DNA from: Alphaproteobacteria bacterium
GTDB lineage: Bacteria > Pseudomonadota > Alphaproteobacteria > Rickettsiales > RI-342
DNA length: 6,776 nucleotides
Assembly: GCA_020851915.1 (NCBI GenBank)
Contig: JADZBT010000030.1
Location: 1-6,776, forward strand
Reading direction: 5' to 3'
Shown here: in pieces, positions 4,320 to 6,776 of the stretch
Layout: each line of letters opens with the position of its first letter
How positions within the stretch are numbered: position 1 is the stretch's first letter
Program-made: the position numbers and the translations under genes
Notes under the pieces: model-generated
Databases searched by the model: none
What the model saw: the letters and a program-made list of their open reading frames with translations, nothing else
What the model was told of the DNA's origin: nothing

Positions 4320-6665
4320 ATGGCTCGCGGAACTTCAGGGTTTCTTAATAAACGCATGACGGAACTGGCAGGCATCGCGATGCTGGCGGTTGCGATGTTT
4401 TTTGCGCTGGCATTGGCTTCCTATAATTCCTCCGACCCTTCGTTCAATCGCGCCTATGACGGTGACATCGCCAACTGGATGGGTGCGCCCGGCGCGTGGC
4501 TTTCCGACCTGCTGCTGCAGGTGCTGGGGCTGGGTTCGTTCGTGCTGGCGCTCGTGCCGCTCGCCTGGGGCGTGAACCTCATCGCCAAGCGTAGAACTGC
4601 GATGCTCTGGCTGCGCGTCAGCCTGCTGGCGCTCTGCCTGCCCGCCACGAGCGCGCTGTTCGCGCTCATTCCCGCGCCCATCGACTGGCCGATCGCCATC
4701 GGCCTCGGCGGCTATGTCGGCATCCTGCTCAAGACGAAGCTCTCCGGGTTGCTCACCGTCTGGGGCTTCGGCGCGCTGGCCTTCGTCACCTCTATCGGCG
4801 CGCTGGTGGTGGCGACGGGGCTCTCCCGTACCCAGTGGCAGGCCATGGGCGGAACCTCCGCCTCGGGACTTCAGATGGCATGGCACACCGTGATGCGGGG
4901 CTATATGTTCGCCCGCAATGCCTTCCGCGCCGAGATGGATCTCCCCACCCGCACGCGCCGCCGCATGCATAAGAAGGCCATGGAAGAGGTCGCAGAAGAG
5001 AATCTCGAATCCGCCGAGGCGCGCATCTCGCCCAAGCTGTTCGGCAAGCCCCCGGTGTCGGAGAAGCGTGCTGCGGTCGTGCAGAAGCCGGAAGAGAAAA
5101 AAGAGAAACCCAAATCCAAAAAGGCCCAGCAATCGTCGCTGGAGCTGGGACATAGCGAGGGCACGTTCACCTTCCCCGCCCTGTCGCTGCTGAAGGAAGG
5201 CAAGAAATCCAAGACCAAATCCTTAAGCGAATCGGCGCTGGAACAGAACGCGAAGCTGCTCGAATCCGTGTTGCAGGATTTCGGCGTGAACGGCAAGATC
5301 ACCGCCATTCGCCCCGGCCCCGTGGTGACACTGTACGAGTTGGAACCCGCCGCCGGCGTGCGCGCCCAGCGCGTCATCGGTCTGGCCGACGACATCGCCC
5401 GCTCGATGAGCGCCGTATCCGCGCGCATCGCCGCCGTGCCGGGCAAGAACGTCATCGGCATCGAACTGCCCAACCAGCAGCGCGACATGGTATCCTTCCG
5501 CGAAGTGCTGGAATCCGACGCCTACGGCAACACCGACCTGCGTATCCCGCTGGCGCTCGGCAAGGACATCGGTGGCGACGTGGTGGTGGTGGATCTCGCC
5601 AAGATGCCGCACCTGCTCGTCGCGGGCACGACCGGCGCGGGCAAGTCCGTCGCGGTGAACGCGATGATCCTCTCGATCATCTACCGCCTGAGCCCGGAGC
5701 AATGCAAATTCATTATGATAGACCCGAAGATGCTGGAACTGTCGGTGTATGACGGCATCCCGCACTTGCTCACCCCCGTGGTCACCGAGCCCGGCAAGGC
5801 CGTGGTGGCGCTCAAATGGACGGTGAAGGAGATGGAGAACCGCTACCGGCTGATGTCCACGCTGGGCGTGAAGAACATCGCCGGATATAACGAGAAGATC
5901 AAAGCCGCCGTCGAGAACGAGGAAGTGCTCACCCGGCGCGTGCAGACCGGCTTCGACCCCGACACCGGCAAGCCGGTCATGGAGGATGTGCCGCTCGACA
6001 TGACGCCCCTGCCCTTCATCGTGGTGGTGGTGGACGAGATGGCCGACCTGATGATCGTCGCGGGCAAGGACATCGAAGGCTCCATCCAGCGCCTCGCACA
6101 GATGGCACGCGCGGCGGGCATCCACATCATCATGGCGACGCAACGCCCGTCGGTGGACGTCATCACCGGCGTCATCAAGGCGAATTTCCCGACACGCATC
6201 AGCTTCCAGGTGACGAGCCGCATCGACAGCCGCACCATCCTGAACGAGATGGGCGCGGAGCAACTGCTCGGACAGGGCGACATGCTCTATATGTCCGGCG
6301 GCAGCCGCATCCAGCGCGTCCACGGCCCCTTCGTCACCGACAAGGAAGTGGAAAACGTGGTGCAGCACCTGAAGGATCAGGGCGAGCCGGTCTACATGGA
6401 AGACGTCACCACCGAAACCGACGAAGTGGACGGCTTCGGTGCGGAAGGCGGCGGCAGCGGCGATGATTTCTACGATCAGGCGGTGGCCATCGTCTGCAAC
6501 GACGACAAGGTATCCACCAGCTACATCCAGCGCAAGCTGCGTATCGGCTACAACCGCGCCGCCGACATCATCGACCGCATGGAAAAAGAAGGCGTCATCA
6601 GCGCCCCCAACCATGTCGGCAAACGCGAAGTGCTGGCCCGCGTACCGTCGAAAGAATACGGTTAG
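4320..6665 (+). CDS. ftsK: DNA translocase FtsK
   Basis: FtsK sits at the division septum and pumps the chromosome terminus so that sister chromosomes are resolved and cleared. The 781-residue product has an N-terminal membrane domain with about four to five hydrophobic segments (near 15-35, 61-88, 96-117, 123-137 and 142-167). A charged linker follows (about 200-300, very Lys/Glu-rich at 255-270), shorter than in E. coli FtsK. The translocase motor carries Walker A GTTGAGKSV (436-444), FIMIDPKMLELS (464-475), Walker B FIVVVVDEMADLM (566-578), MATQRPSVDVITG (605-617) and RISFQVTSRIDSRTIL (626-641). The winged-helix gamma domain (about 717-781) contains QRKLRIGYNRAADIIDRME and NHVGKREVL, the part that reads polar DNA motifs and contacts XerD in the family. 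No good ribosome site precedes this ATG; the ATG at 4356 is an alternative, but residues 1-12 resemble normal FtsK N-termini. Intact. Confidence 0.97.
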   Translation: MARGTSGFLNKRMTELAGIAMLAVAMFFALALASYNSSDPSFNRAYDGDIANWMGAPGAWLSDLLLQVLGLGSFVLALVPLAWGVNLIAKRRTAMLWLRVSLLALCLPATSALFALIPAPIDWPIAIGLGGYVGILLKTKLSGLLTVWGFGALAFVTSIGALVVATGLSRTQWQAMGGTSASGLQMAWHTVMRGYMFARNAFRAEMDLPTRTRRRMHKKAMEEVAEENLESAEARISPKLFGKPPVSEKRAAVVQKPEEKKEKPKSKKAQQSSLELGHSEGTFTFPALSLLKEGKKSKTKSLSESALEQNAKLLESVLQDFGVNGKITAIRPGPVVTLYELEPAAGVRAQRVIGLADDIARSMSAVSARIAAVPGKNVIGIELPNQQRDMVSFREVLESDAYGNTDLRIPLALGKDIGGDVVVVDLAKMPHLLVAGTTGAGKSVAVNAMILSIIYRLSPEQCKFIMIDPKMLELSVYDGIPHLLTPVVTEPGKAVVALKWTVKEMENRYRLMSTLGVKNIAGYNEKIKAAVENEEVLTRRVQTGFDPDTGKPVMEDVPLDMTPLPFIVVVVDEMADLMIVAGKDIEGSIQRLAQMARAAGIHIIMATQRPSVDVITGVIKANFPTRISFQVTSRIDSRTILNEMGAEQLLGQGDMLYMSGGSRIQRVHGPFVTDKEVENVVQHLKDQGEPVYMEDVTTETDEVDGFGAEGGGSGDDFYDQAVAIVCNDDKVSTSYIQRKLRIGYNRAADIIDRMEKEGVISAPNHVGKREVLARVPSKEYG

Positions 6666-6697
6666 AAATGGAAGAAAGAACTATCGTTCCCACACAT

Positions 6698-6720
6698 TGG
6701 GGTGATTGTCCGCCCCATTT
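6698..6720 (+). terminator. Weak possible terminator after ftsK
   Basis: TGGGG (6698-6702) can pair with CCCCA (6713-6717) across a 10-base loop, followed by TTT. The stem is short and the T-run minimal. The rest of the 111 bases after ftsK has no recognisable gene before the window ends. Confidence 0.2.
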
Positions 6721-6776
6721 CTGATGCTGGATCCGGGGTGTGTTTTAATGTGCATGTTTATGGCTTCTTGAGGATA

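Noticed and set aside
5223..6614. Long minus-strand reading frame of 463 codons opposite ftsK
   Set aside because: It is antisense to a clearly intact FtsK motor domain; its His/Asp/Val-rich composition is what GC-rich coding DNA gives in the opposite frame.
1..6776. CRISPR array, tRNA or phage attachment site
   Set aside because: No regularly spaced direct repeats, cloverleaf-like sequence or integrase-related features were seen on either strand.

Overview
The window is a stretch of chromosomal housekeeping DNA, most likely from an alphaproteobacterium. Four things point that way: the compact order SRP RNA - dnaX - ybaB - recR, the alphaproteobacterial-type C-terminal domain of DnaX (a hydrophobic block ending in a 'HPLVQEVLTQFPGA' type motif), the GC-rich coding sequence, and a medium-length FtsK (781 residues) with a short linker. 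I cannot name the genus. Nothing looks like a phage, plasmid, CRISPR or defence locus.

Layout. Bases 1-189 hold no gene but contain a palindromic repeat just past the end of recR. From 3179 down to 190, everything is on the minus strand: the 4.5S-type SRP RNA (ffs, about 3179-3077), a double-hairpin repeat (3062-2999), dnaX (2983-1250), ybaB (1239-919), a third palindromic element (919-801) and recR (780-190). A candidate promoter at 3208-3181 would drive ffs and, by read-through, the clamp-loader and recombination genes. Diverging from it on the plus strand is an unrecognised 239-residue protein (3328-4047). A 272-base spacer with another pair of strong hairpins follows, then ftsK (4320-6665). 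The last 111 bases hold no recognisable gene.

Functions. DnaX loads the sliding clamp and organises the replisome. YbaB is a small nucleoid-associated dimer and RecR acts with RecF/RecO to load RecA at gaps. This trio is commonly transcribed together. SRP RNA targets membrane proteins, and FtsK pumps the chromosome terminus through the division septum. The common theme is replication, repair and segregation, with the SRP RNA as a co-located RNA gene.

The most notable non-genic feature is that four of the spacers carry strongly palindromic, repeat-like elements (39-183, 801-919, 2999-3062, 4077-4155). Two of them share GTCAT...ATGAC ends, and in one the two arms differ only by changes that keep base pairing. 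They look like dispersed intergenic repeats and are the best candidates for follow-up. The 239-residue protein is the only gene of unknown function. I did not find a new multi-gene system.
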